Of a stretch of 40,755 bases of DNA, positions 25,028-34,912 are shown in pieces. Positions within the stretch are counted from its first letter, which is position 1; each line of letters begins with the position of its first letter. The DNA lies in contig NZ_JAUNRW010000011.1 in NCBI RefSeq assembly GCF_030535495.1, forward strand, positions 1 through 40,755. The letters run 5' to 3'. Source of the DNA: Corynebacterium sp. Lineage in GTDB: Bacteria; Actinomycetota; Actinomycetes; Mycobacteriales; Mycobacteriaceae. Both the position numbers and the translations under genes were made by a program. The notes beneath the pieces are model-generated. The model was given only the letters and a program-made list of their open reading frames with translations, did no database searches and was not told the DNA's origin.

Positions 25028-25762
25028 TCAGGGGCGGAAGGGCAGCCAGCGGGACGGATGCCACCACGCGGAGCCATTGGGCGTGGTCGCCTGTTCGACC
25101 TGCGGCTCGCCGGTCTGCGGCTGGTCCGGGGAGGGGGTCGGCGCGGCGGGCGCCGTGGGCTCTGTGGGAACCGGCGCAGATGCGGGATCCTGGGGGTCAG
25201 CGTCGCCGTTGTCCGGGACGAGGGTGTCCGGGGTGGAAGGCTCAGTACCTTCGGTGGGCTCAGTGGGCTCGCCCGGCTGACCCGGCTGACCCGGTTCAGT
25301 GGTCTCCGCCGGCCCGGTAGTCTCCGTCGTCCCCGTGGTCCCCGTGGTCCCGGTCGCGTCCTCCGGGTCCGCGTTCTCCGGGGAGAGCGGCGTCGGCTCT
25401 GCCGGAGCGGGCAGCGCTGCGGTGGGACGGACATTCTCCGGGCGATAGACGGTCGTCGGGGTGATGGAGGTGGGAGCGGCCTGGACGAAGGCGTGGGGGG
25501 CGAGGAAGGGATCGTCGACAAGCGGGGGTGTCGGCGCCTGCGCGGCAGCTTCGGTGGTCGTTTCGGGCTCGGCCGAGGTGGTGGTCACCTGCGGCAGCGT
25601 GGTCTCCTCCGAAATTGTGGCTACCTCGGGGGTCTGCGTGGCAATATCAGAGGCGGAAGGGGTCGTGGGCGTGCTGGCCTGCCAGACTCCGTATCCGACG
25701 GCGGCGGCAACCAGCAGGCCGACGAGGATGAAGATGTAGACGTGACGCGTTTCCGTTCTCAT
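25028..25762 (-). CDS. Thr/Pro-rich membrane-anchored exported protein
   Basis: A 244-residue protein with a short cytoplasmic start (MRTETRH), one N-terminal helix at about residues 8-29 that acts as a signal anchor, and an outer part dominated by Thr, Pro, Glu and Gly. Residues around 140-190 are near-repeats of T-G-T-T, E-T-T and G-Q-P. The C-terminus is distinct and aromatic (WWHPSRWLPFRP). No catalytic motif is seen. It looks like an extended wall-spanning spacer, possibly glycosylated. The ATG at 25762 has GAAGGGA upstream. An MtrA-type direct repeat lies 24-41 bases before it, so it may belong to the MtrAB regulon. Confidence 0.75.
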   Translation of the reverse strand: MRTETRHVYIFILVGLLVAAAVGYGVWQASTPTTPSASDIATQTPEVATISEETTLPQVTTTSAEPETTTEAAAQAPTPPLVDDPFLAPHAFVQAAPTSITPTTVYRPENVRPTAALPAPAEPTPLSPENADPEDATGTTGTTGTTETTGPAETTEPGQPGQPGEPTEPTEGTEPSTPDTLVPDNGDADPQDPASAPVPTEPTAPAAPTPSPDQPQTGEPQVEQATTPNGSAWWHPSRWLPFRP

Positions 25763-25785
25763 CTGCCCGTCCCTTCCTGTATCGG

Positions 25786-25803
25786 TAACAACTCGATAAC
25801 AAC
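25786..25803. promoter_or_regulatory. Direct repeat resembling an MtrA box
   Basis: TAACAAC occurs twice, at 25786-25792 and 25797-25803, with an 11-base period (TCGA between). Eight-base half-sites 3 bases apart on one helix face are typical of OmpR-class regulators, and this form agrees with the MtrA site of C. glutamicum as I recall it. It lies next to the exported-protein start and about 1.1 kb from mtrA itself. Confidence 0.5.
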
Positions 25804-25894
25804 ATAGCAGATGAATAAGTAGGACTCGAATAGTTTTGCGGCCCGTACTGATTGTGCACGGGGAATCCGCACCCGCATGAGAGAGGACAATGCC

Positions 25895-26248
25895 ATGAGC
25901 ACCTGGGATGTCGCCATCTTTAATGAAGACGACAACATCGACTTCCTCGATGAGCTCAACGATCTCGACGATGACGACGTGGTGGAGGCGGTGCGTGACG
26001 CCTGCCTGCTCGTGCTCAAGCAACCCAACGTCTCCGACGTGGAGCGACTCAACGGACTGGCGGCAGCGACCATCGCCGCCATCTGGGCCGGGGCTCCCTT
26101 CTCGTCCGGCGACGTGGCGGATTCCCACCCCTTCATCCGTGAGCTCATCGGCTCCGGCGACGAGGCCCTCAACGAGGCCGCTGCGGAACTGCTCGAGTCG
26201 GTCGAGGTCGACGAGGACATCGACGCCTTCACCGAGGCACTGTCCTAG
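25895..26248 (+). CDS. DUF4259 domain protein
   Basis: A 117-residue acidic protein. The N-terminal MSTWDVAIFNEDDNIDFLDEL is the usual opening of DUF4259 proteins (STW...F.ND.A.DFL), followed by a four-helix bundle. The function is unknown. The start at 25895 has AGAGAGGA seven bases before it; an ATG at 25877 would add six residues and lacks a ribosome site. The stop TAG directly touches the tmk ATG, so it is coupled to tmk. In C. glutamicum and mycobacteria sahH (S-adenosylhomocysteine hydrolase) precedes tmk, as I recall, and here this small gene takes that place. Confidence 0.7.
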   Translation: MSTWDVAIFNEDDNIDFLDELNDLDDDDVVEAVRDACLLVLKQPNVSDVERLNGLAAATIAAIWAGAPFSSGDVADSHPFIRELIGSGDEALNEAAAELLESVEVDEDIDAFTEALS

Positions 26249-26860
26249 ATGATCATCGCCATTGAGGGGATCGACGGCGCGGGGAAGAACACCCTCGTCC
26301 GTGCCATCCGGGAGCACGTCGCGGCGGACGTCCTCGCGTTCCCGCGGTATGAGGTTTCCGCGCCCGCCCAACTCGTGCAGGAGGCCCTGCACGGCCGCAT
26401 GGGCGATCTCACCGACTCCGCCTACGCCATGGCGACGTTGTTCGCCCTGGACCGCCACGGTGCCCGCGAGGACCTGGCACCCTACGTCGGAAGCGAGCGG
26501 ATCGTGCTGCTGGACCGCTACGTCGCCTCGAATGCGGCGTACTCGGCCGCCCGGGTGGGGGATGACCGGATCATGGACTGGGTGCACGATCTGGAGTTCG
26601 GCCGCCTCGGGCTCCCCCGACCTGACCTGCAGGTGCTGCTGGCGACGGAACCGGACACGGCGTCGCTGCGCGCGCAGTCCCGGGAGCAGCTCGACGCTTC
26701 CCGGGAGCGTGACCGCTACGAGCGGGACGCGGGACTGCAGCAGCGGACCTATGATGCGTATCTGAGGCTGGCCGAGCAGGGCTGGGCGGGTCGCTGGATA
26801 GTGACCACTGACTCGGACGTAATATTGCAAGAGATCGCGAACATTACTCAAAGAATGTGA
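26249..26860 (+). CDS. tmk: Thymidylate kinase
   Basis: Enzyme of dTTP synthesis (203 aa; dTMP to dTDP). The P-loop is IEGIDGAGKNTL (residues 5-16). The usual Ser after Lys is Asn here, and mycobacterial Tmk also departs from Ser. LDRYVASNAAYSAAR near 90-104 is the DRY/lid region, and the thymine-binding FPRYE is at about 32-36. The gene abuts DUF4259 and lies six bases before mtrA. Immediate downstream positioning of the mtrAB operon is conserved in Corynebacteriales. Confidence 0.88.
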   Translation: MIIAIEGIDGAGKNTLVRAIREHVAADVLAFPRYEVSAPAQLVQEALHGRMGDLTDSAYAMATLFALDRHGAREDLAPYVGSERIVLLDRYVASNAAYSAARVGDDRIMDWVHDLEFGRLGLPRPDLQVLLATEPDTASLRAQSREQLDASRERDRYERDAGLQQRTYDAYLRLAEQGWAGRWIVTTDSDVILQEIANITQRM

Positions 26861-26866
26861 GTTTCC

Positions 26867-27547
26867 ATGGCACCCAAGATTCTCGTTGTCGACGATGATC
26901 CGTCGATCTCCGACATGCTCACCCTGGTCCTGGAGACGGAAGGATTCGATCCGGTCCCGGTCATGGACGGCAACGAGGCTGTGGCGGCATTCCGCGAGCA
27001 TCAGCCGGACCTCATTCTCCTGGACCTCATGCTCCCCGGCATGAACGGCGTGGACATCTGCCGTGCCATCCGCCAGGAGTCGAGCGTGCCGATCGTCATG
27101 CTCACCGCCAAGACCGACACCGTCGACGTGGTCCTCGGACTGGAGACGGGTGCCGACGACTACATCACCAAGCCCTTCAAGCCGAAGGAACTCATCGCGC
27201 GTATCCGCGCCCGCCTGCGCCGGACCGATTCCGAGCCCACCGAGAACCTCGAGGTCGGCGATCTGACCATCGACGTTCCCGAGCACACCGTCAAGCGTGG
27301 CGACGAGGAGATCTCGCTCACCCCACTGGAGTTCGACCTGCTGCTGGAGATGGCCCGCAAGCCCCGCCAGGTGCACACGCGCGAGGAGCTGCTGGAGAAC
27401 GTCTGGGGCTACCGTCACGCCTCGGACACCCGCCTGGTCAACGTCCACGTGCAGCGACTGCGCGCCAAGATCGAGAAGGATCCGGAGAACCCGCAGATCG
27501 TGCTCACCGTGCGCGGTGTGGGTTACAAGACGGGTCTGGCCGAATAG
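26867..27547 (+). CDS. mtrA: Response regulator MtrA
   Basis: OmpR/PhoB-class response regulator (226 aa). The receiver has the acidic pocket VVDDD (residues 7-11), phosphorylation site D53 (LILLDLMLPG), T80 and K102 (TKPFKPKEL). The winged helix domain covers about 130-224 and includes TPLEFDLLLEM and TRLVNVHVQRLRAKIE. It controls wall hydrolase, osmotic and division genes. The ATG at 26867 has a poor ribosome site (GTGAGTTTCC before it), so a promoter or coupling inside tmk is likely. Upstream, GTAAT/ATTAC arms at 26819-26823 and 26843-26847 frame a possible control site. Confidence 0.92.
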   Translation: MAPKILVVDDDPSISDMLTLVLETEGFDPVPVMDGNEAVAAFREHQPDLILLDLMLPGMNGVDICRAIRQESSVPIVMLTAKTDTVDVVLGLETGADDYITKPFKPKELIARIRARLRRTDSEPTENLEVGDLTIDVPEHTVKRGDEEISLTPLEFDLLLEMARKPRQVHTREELLENVWGYRHASDTRLVNVHVQRLRAKIEKDPENPQIVLTVRGVGYKTGLAE

Positions 27548-27604
27548 GGGAGGCACCCCATACTGTCGACGATCGCCGCCTACTTCAACCGGGCCTATGA
27601 CCGT

Positions 27605-29119
27605 GTGAGCGAGATGTGGCGGACCTCGCTCCAGGTCCGCGTCATCGGCTCGATCTTCGTCGCGTCCGCGGTCGTCATGTTCATCCTCGGGATGGCGCTC
27701 ATCTCGGTGGTCACCTCACGCCTGGTGGACTCCAAGTTCGACATCGCCAACTCCGAGATCGACCGCGCCCGGGTGGCCGTGGAGCAGCAGATCGACGCCA
27801 CCTCCGCGACGTCGACGCTGCAGGTCAGGCTCAACTCCGCCCGCGCCTCCCTCACCCAGCAGACGGACCAGACCGGCGCGTCTGCCGTGTATGAGCCGGT
27901 CCTGGTGGTCACCCAGCAGGACGGGTCGACGCTCACCTCCCCGGAGGGATACCGGATCCCGGAGAAACTCCGCCGCTTCGTCTCCGAGGATCAGGTGTCC
28001 TTCCAGTTCGCCACCGTCGACCGGACGGATGGCTCGGCCTACAACGCGCTGGTCATCGGAACACCCACCGACGCTGATGTGCCGGACCTGCAGGTCTACC
28101 TCGTCATGTCGATGGAATCGGATGAATCGACCCTGGCTCTGCTGCGCGGCCTGCTCTCCGCCGCCGGAGTGGTGGTGGTCGTCCTCCTGGTGGGCATCGC
28201 CTGGCTGGCGACCCAGCAGGTCACCGCACCGGTCCGCTCCGCCTCCCGCATCGCCCAGCGCCTGGCCGCGGGCCACCTGCGGGAGCGCATGATCGTCGAC
28301 GGTGAGGACGAGATGGCCCGTCTGGCACTGTCCTTCAACGACATGGCGGAGAAACTGTCGAAGCAGATCCACCAGCTCGAGGAGTACGGCAATCTGCAGC
28401 GCCAGTTCACCTCGGATGTCTCCCATGAGCTGCGCACCCCGCTGACCACGGTGCGCATGGCGGCGGACATGATCGCCTCGGACCCGGACAGCCTCGAGCC
28501 GCACACCCGGCGGGCATCCGAGCTGATGATCCGCGAGCTGGACCGTTTCGAGGAACTGCTGGCGGATCTGCTGGAGATCTCGCGTCACGACGCCGGCGTC
28601 GCCGACCTCTCCGAGGCGCGTATCGACGTCCGCTCGTGCATCACCTCCGCCTGGGAACAGACCCGGCACCTGGCGCAGAAGCTGGAGGTCGACGTGCAGT
28701 TCGACACCCCGGATGAGCCGGTGATGATCACCGGGGATTCCCGCCGGATCGAGCGCGTCCTGCGCAACCTCATCGCCAACGCCATCGACCACTCCGAAGG
28801 CAACCCCGTCGTGGTGGCCCTGGCCGCCAACGACGACGCCATCGCCATCACCGTCACCGACCACGGAGTGGGGCTTAAACCCGGGCAGGAGGAGCTGGTG
28901 TTCAACCGCTTCTGGCGCGCCGACGCCTCCCGTCGCCGTCACTCCGGCGGCACCGGCCTGGGCCTGGCCATCGCCCGCGAGGACGTGGTCCTGCACGGCG
29001 GGCTCCTGGACGCCACCGGCACCGCGGGGGTGGGATCGCAGTTCCGCATGGTGCTGCCCCGTGAACCGCGGCAACCGGTGGCCACCAGCCCCCTCGAACT
29101 GGAGGCTCCGACGTCATGA
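27605..29119 (+). CDS. mtrB: Sensor histidine kinase MtrB
   Basis: Membrane sensor kinase (504 aa from GTG 27605). It has a first helix at about residues 13-35, an extracytoplasmic sensor domain to about 178, a second helix at 183-205, a HAMP domain at 206-258, the phosphoacceptor H274 in SDVSHELRTPL, then the ATPase domain with NLIANAIDHSEG, DHGVGLK and GTGLGLAIA. It phosphorylates MtrA. The start is uncertain: GTG 27605 has no Shine-Dalgarno, while a strong GGGGAGG (27547-27553) stands before in-frame ATA (27560) and CTG (27563), which would add 15 or 14 residues. The stop overlaps lpqB by ATGA. Confidence 0.9.
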   Translation: MSEMWRTSLQVRVIGSIFVASAVVMFILGMALISVVTSRLVDSKFDIANSEIDRARVAVEQQIDATSATSTLQVRLNSARASLTQQTDQTGASAVYEPVLVVTQQDGSTLTSPEGYRIPEKLRRFVSEDQVSFQFATVDRTDGSAYNALVIGTPTDADVPDLQVYLVMSMESDESTLALLRGLLSAAGVVVVVLLVGIAWLATQQVTAPVRSASRIAQRLAAGHLRERMIVDGEDEMARLALSFNDMAEKLSKQIHQLEEYGNLQRQFTSDVSHELRTPLTTVRMAADMIASDPDSLEPHTRRASELMIRELDRFEELLADLLEISRHDAGVADLSEARIDVRSCITSAWEQTRHLAQKLEVDVQFDTPDEPVMITGDSRRIERVLRNLIANAIDHSEGNPVVVALAANDDAIAITVTDHGVGLKPGQEELVFNRFWRADASRRRHSGGTGLGLAIAREDVVLHGGLLDATGTAGVGSQFRMVLPREPRQPVATSPLELEAPTS

Positions 29120-30828
29120 CACATCTGCCCCGACACTCCCGCCTGCGCACCCTGGCCGCGGTGACCGCCTCCCTGGCCCTCCTGGTCGGCTGTACGACCC
29201 TGCCGAACAACACCGAACCCCAGGCCGTGAGATCCTTCGAGCCGCAGATCGAGGAGGACTCCAACCTCGGCCCGCAGCCCGGGCGGGAGCCTGATCTGCT
29301 GCTGCGTGACTTCTACACCGCCAACGCCCATCCGACCCAGGATTATCAGGTGGCCCGCTCCTACCTGGCCAAGGACACCGCCCAGCAGTGGAACCCGCAT
29401 GATTCCGTCCTGGTGGTCAACCGCATCGATCTGGTCACTGCGGCCGGCGCCACCAGCGAGGAACGCACCTTTAATGTCCGGGGCGCGGTCGTCGGCCGCA
29501 TCGCCCCCGGTGGGGCCTATGAACCGGAGCACGGGGTCTATGAGGCCACCGTCGAGATGGTGCGGGCGAACGGGGAGTGGCGCATTGAGTCGCTGCCCTC
29601 GGGTGTGGTGCTCGAGCGCACGGAGCTGCGCAACCAGTTCCAGCCGCAGCGGCTGTTCTTCCTGGACCCCACCGGTCAGGTGCTCGTCTCCGATCGCCGC
29701 TGGATCTACTCCGGACACCAGTCCCTGGACACCGCCCTGGTGACACTGTTCATGGAGGGGCCCTCGCCCTCGCTGGAGCCCGGCGTCCGGGAGGTGCTGC
29801 CCCCGGAGGCGACCTTCGCGGGTGTCTTCGACGGGGCGTACCACTTCACCGGTTTCGCGGATGTCGACGCCGATGCCCGGCTGCTGTTCGCCGCCCAGCT
29901 GGTGTGGACACTGGCGGTGGCGAACGTGCCGGAACCCTATTCCGTCGTGGTGGACGGGGAGCCCCTCGAGCCCGGGTATGAGACCCTGAGCACCGATGAC
30001 GTCGCCGAGTTCAACCCGCGGGTCAACCAGACCGCTCCGGTGCCGTTGTACGCGCTTACCGACGGGGTGGTCAGCCGTGTCGCCTCCAACCAGGTCACCG
30101 CAGTCGAAGGGGAGCTGGGGCAGATCGGCGGGATCGAGTCCGTCGACATCTCCGCGGAAGCCAACGCGGCGGTGGTTCGGCGGGAGGGTGACGAGTCGGT
30201 GCTGCTCACCGGAGTTCTCGACGGTGACCTCACGGAGGTCCTGCGGGCCGAGACGATCTCCCGTCCCACGTTCGAGGTGGACTCGAAGAACCAATGGGTG
30301 GTCGTCGACGGCGAGCGGCTGGTGCGGGTGGTGCAGTCGGGCCCCTCGGGCGAAGTCAGTGATTCCGAGGTCGTCATCGATTCGGATGCCGAAGGAGAGA
30401 TCTCGGTCATCCGCCTCTCCGGCTCCGGCGCCCGAATCGCGATGATCATCGAAGGCCGTGTCCATGTGGGTGTCGTGGAGCGCCCGGGGCCGGCGGAGCG
30501 ACGGGTGGTCAACGTCCGGGAGCTGGCCCCGCAGCTGGGTGGGACCGCCCTGTCGTTGGACTGGCAGCCGGACGGGTCACTCCTGGTGGGCACCTCCACG
30601 CCGGAGACCCCGGTGTGGCGGGTCGAGCAGGACGGGTCCGCGGCGACCTCGCTGCCCTCGGGCAACATCACCGCCCCCGTGGTGGCGGTGGCGGCCACCC
30701 CGTCGATGCTCTACCTCACCGACGCGCAGGCCACCCTCCAGTTGCCCACCACCGGCGGGGACAGCGTCTTCTGGCGTGAGGTCTCCGGTCTGCAGGGCCA
30801 GCGTGCGGCGCCGGTGGCCGCCAACTGA
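29116..30828 (+). CDS. lpqB: Lipoprotein LpqB, MtrB partner
   Basis: Envelope lipoprotein (570 aa) that works with MtrB in mycobacteria. The signal peptide has lipobox LVGC with C26. A GerMN domain pair covers about residues 50-310 (RDFYTANAHPTQDY; ALVTLFMEGPSPSLEPGVREVLPPEA). The C-terminal 250 residues are a beta-propeller-like repeat region with alternating strands (GSGARIAMIIEGRV, LSLDWQPDGSLLVG). It overlaps mtrB by four bases and is followed one base later by the comF-like gene, so all belong to one transcript. Confidence 0.88.
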   Translation: MTHLPRHSRLRTLAAVTASLALLVGCTTLPNNTEPQAVRSFEPQIEEDSNLGPQPGREPDLLLRDFYTANAHPTQDYQVARSYLAKDTAQQWNPHDSVLVVNRIDLVTAAGATSEERTFNVRGAVVGRIAPGGAYEPEHGVYEATVEMVRANGEWRIESLPSGVVLERTELRNQFQPQRLFFLDPTGQVLVSDRRWIYSGHQSLDTALVTLFMEGPSPSLEPGVREVLPPEATFAGVFDGAYHFTGFADVDADARLLFAAQLVWTLAVANVPEPYSVVVDGEPLEPGYETLSTDDVAEFNPRVNQTAPVPLYALTDGVVSRVASNQVTAVEGELGQIGGIESVDISAEANAAVVRREGDESVLLTGVLDGDLTEVLRAETISRPTFEVDSKNQWVVVDGERLVRVVQSGPSGEVSDSEVVIDSDAEGEISVIRLSGSGARIAMIIEGRVHVGVVERPGPAERRVVNVRELAPQLGGTALSLDWQPDGSLLVGTSTPETPVWRVEQDGSAATSLPSGNITAPVVAVAATPSMLYLTDAQATLQLPTTGGDSVFWREVSGLQGQRAAPVAAN

Positions 30829-30829
30829 C

Positions 30830-31438
30830 ATGGATCTCCTCCTGCCGCGGCGGTGCGCCGGGTGCGGCGCTGCGGGCGCGCACCTGTGTGCCCGGTGCCG
30901 ACAGGTGTTGGCTACCCCGCCGCAGCGCATCCACACCCGCATCGATCCGCATGTCCCGGTGTGGTCGTTCGGACCCTATGCCGACACCCACCGCCGCGTG
31001 GTGCTCGCTATGAAGGAGCAGCAGAACATGGCCGTCCGCGCGCATCTGGGTGCCGTGCTCGCGGCGGGTATCCGGCATCTGGTTGCCCGGGGAGAGCTGG
31101 AGGGGTTCCCGGCCCCCGTTCTCGTGCCGGCGCCGACCCGCGCCCGGAACGCGCGACTACGCGGCGGTGACCCGGTCACCGCCGTGTGTCGCGCCAGCGG
31201 GTGGACGGTGAGCAGCGCACTGCGTCACCGGGACTCAGTCGCGGACCAGGTGGGACTCGGCGTCGATAAGCGCCGCGACAACCTCGCCGGAGCAGTGGAA
31301 TTGCGCCGTGTTCCGGGCGCTCCGGTGCTGCTTATCGACGATGTCGCCACCACCGGGGCAACGCTCGCTGCCAGCTCAGAGGTGCTTTTCGCGGCCGGCT
31401 GCACCGTGAGTGGGGCGATTGTGATCTGTCACGCATGA
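30830..31438 (+). CDS. ComF-like phosphoribosyltransferase
   Basis: A 202-residue protein with an N-terminal zinc ribbon (C9, C12, C20, C23) and a C-terminal phosphoribosyltransferase domain with the PRPP loop VLLIDDVATTGATLAAS near residues 163-179. Rv3242c in M. tuberculosis is the counterpart. In competent bacteria ComF helps DNA uptake; in actinobacteria the role is unknown. It sits downstream of lpqB (one base after the stop) and before hpf. Both edges of the protein carry a copy of the 11-mer repeat: CGTCGATAAGC at 31261 and GCTTATCGACG at 31330, only 58 bases apart and in inverted orientation. Confidence 0.8.
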   Translation: MDLLLPRRCAGCGAAGAHLCARCRQVLATPPQRIHTRIDPHVPVWSFGPYADTHRRVVLAMKEQQNMAVRAHLGAVLAAGIRHLVARGELEGFPAPVLVPAPTRARNARLRGGDPVTAVCRASGWTVSSALRHRDSVADQVGLGVDKRRDNLAGAVELRRVPGAPVLLIDDVATTGATLAASSEVLFAAGCTVSGAIVICHA

Positions 31439-31525
31439 AACTGCGGGGGTGATGGCCACCCGGTTATGACCAGATGTACGATGGGGGTTACTGAAGTTGT
31501 CCCACCACTAGTAGGGAGGAAGCAG

Positions 31526-32191
31526 ATGACATCACCTGCTGAGAACACCGATGTCCTGAGCCCCGAGGCACAGGTCACTATCACGGGCCGCAACGTTGAG
31601 GTGCCGGAGCACTTTGCCGAGCGCGTCAACTCCAAGCTCGCCAAGATCGAGCGGCTCGACCCGACCCTGACCTTCTTCCACGTGGAACTCCAGCACGAGC
31701 CGAACCCGCGTCGTGAGTCGGAGTCCGACCGTATCCAGATCACCGCCACCGGCAAGGGCCACCTGGCACGCGCCGAGGCGAAGGAGGACAGCTTCTACGC
31801 CGCACTCGAGACCGCTCTGGCCAAGATGGAGCGTTCCCTGCGCAAGGTCAAGGCACGTCGCTCCATCTCGCGTTCCGGCCACCGCGCCCCCACCTCGACC
31901 GGCGTCGCCGCCGCCGAGATGGTCGCGGAGGCCCAGAAGGCCCGCGAGGAGAACCAGTACGACGTCGATCCCTATGCCGAGTCCGTGCAGGATGTCGTCC
32001 CGGGTCAGGTGGTCCGCACCAAGGAGCACACCGCCACCCCGATGAGCGTCGATGACGCCCTGTCGGAGATGGAGCTCGTCGGACATGACTTCTACCTGTT
32101 CATCAACGAGGAGAACAGCCGTCCGTCCGTGGTGTACCGCCGCCACGCGTTCGACTACGGTCTGATCTCCCTCGCTGACGAGGAGAAGTAG
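31526..32191 (+). CDS. hpf: Ribosome hibernation promoting factor (long HPF)
   Basis: Long-form HPF (221 aa) that joins two 70S ribosomes into inactive 100S dimers in stationary phase. The N-terminal ribosome-binding domain (residues 14-112) starts VTITGRNVEVPEHF and has the basic LRKVKARRS end. A linker follows, and the C-terminal dimerisation domain begins near MSVDDALSEMELVGHDFYLFINEE (about 171) and ends RRHAFDYGLISL. The ATG at 31526 has AGGGAGGA upstream. A -10-like TACGAT (31477-31482) stands 43 bases before the start. Confidence 0.88.
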   Translation: MTSPAENTDVLSPEAQVTITGRNVEVPEHFAERVNSKLAKIERLDPTLTFFHVELQHEPNPRRESESDRIQITATGKGHLARAEAKEDSFYAALETALAKMERSLRKVKARRSISRSGHRAPTSTGVAAAEMVAEAQKAREENQYDVDPYAESVQDVVPGQVVRTKEHTATPMSVDDALSEMELVGHDFYLFINEENSRPSVVYRRHAFDYGLISLADEEK

Positions 32192-32213
32192 TTCTCGCTG
32201 TCACACCCGTACC

Positions 32214-32248
32214 GATGCCGCCGCTCCCCTCCCGGGGGCGGCGGCATC
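32214..32248 (+). terminator. Strong hairpin between hpf and secA
   Basis: GATGCCGCCGC and GCGGCGGCATC form a perfect 11-bp stem around a 13-base loop. No T run follows, so it may terminate only in part, but its strength suggests it limits read-through into secA. Confidence 0.6.
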
Positions 32249-32260
32249 GTCGTCGTTGCG

Positions 32261-32266
32261 TACAAT
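32261..32266 (+). promoter_or_regulatory. secA -10 box
   Basis: TACAAT is a near-consensus -10 element 47 bases before the secA GTG, in the gap after the hairpin. No clear -35 was found. Confidence 0.5.
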
Positions 32267-32313
32267 GACCCGGAAGAACCTCATGATCATCTCACCCCTA
32301 AGGACGACTGCAC

Positions 32314-34845
<2,532 letters not shown>

Positions 34846-34864
34846 TCCCGGCTGCTGCCTACGG

Positions 34865-34906
34865 CGACGGGCCCCACGGGTGCTGATGCACCTGCGGGGC
34901 CCGTCG
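34865..34906. terminator. Nested bidirectional terminator secA / gabD
   Basis: An outer stem CGACGGGCCCC / GGGGCCCGTCG (11 bp, perfect) encloses an inner stem GGTGC / GCACC with loop TGAT. It lies between the convergent secA and aldehyde dehydrogenase genes and reads equally on both strands. Confidence 0.75.
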
Positions 34907-34912
34907 TCGCGG

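Noticed and set aside
26249..26860. P-loop of Tmk has Asn where Ser/Thr is usual
   Set aside because: Mycobacterial Tmk also departs from the consensus at this residue, and other motifs are intact.
25028..27556. Minus-strand open frame of about 842 codons reaching across mtrA and tmk
   Set aside because: Only its 3' part (25028-25762) has a real start, a signal anchor and a ribosome site. The rest mirrors mtrA, tmk and DUF4259.
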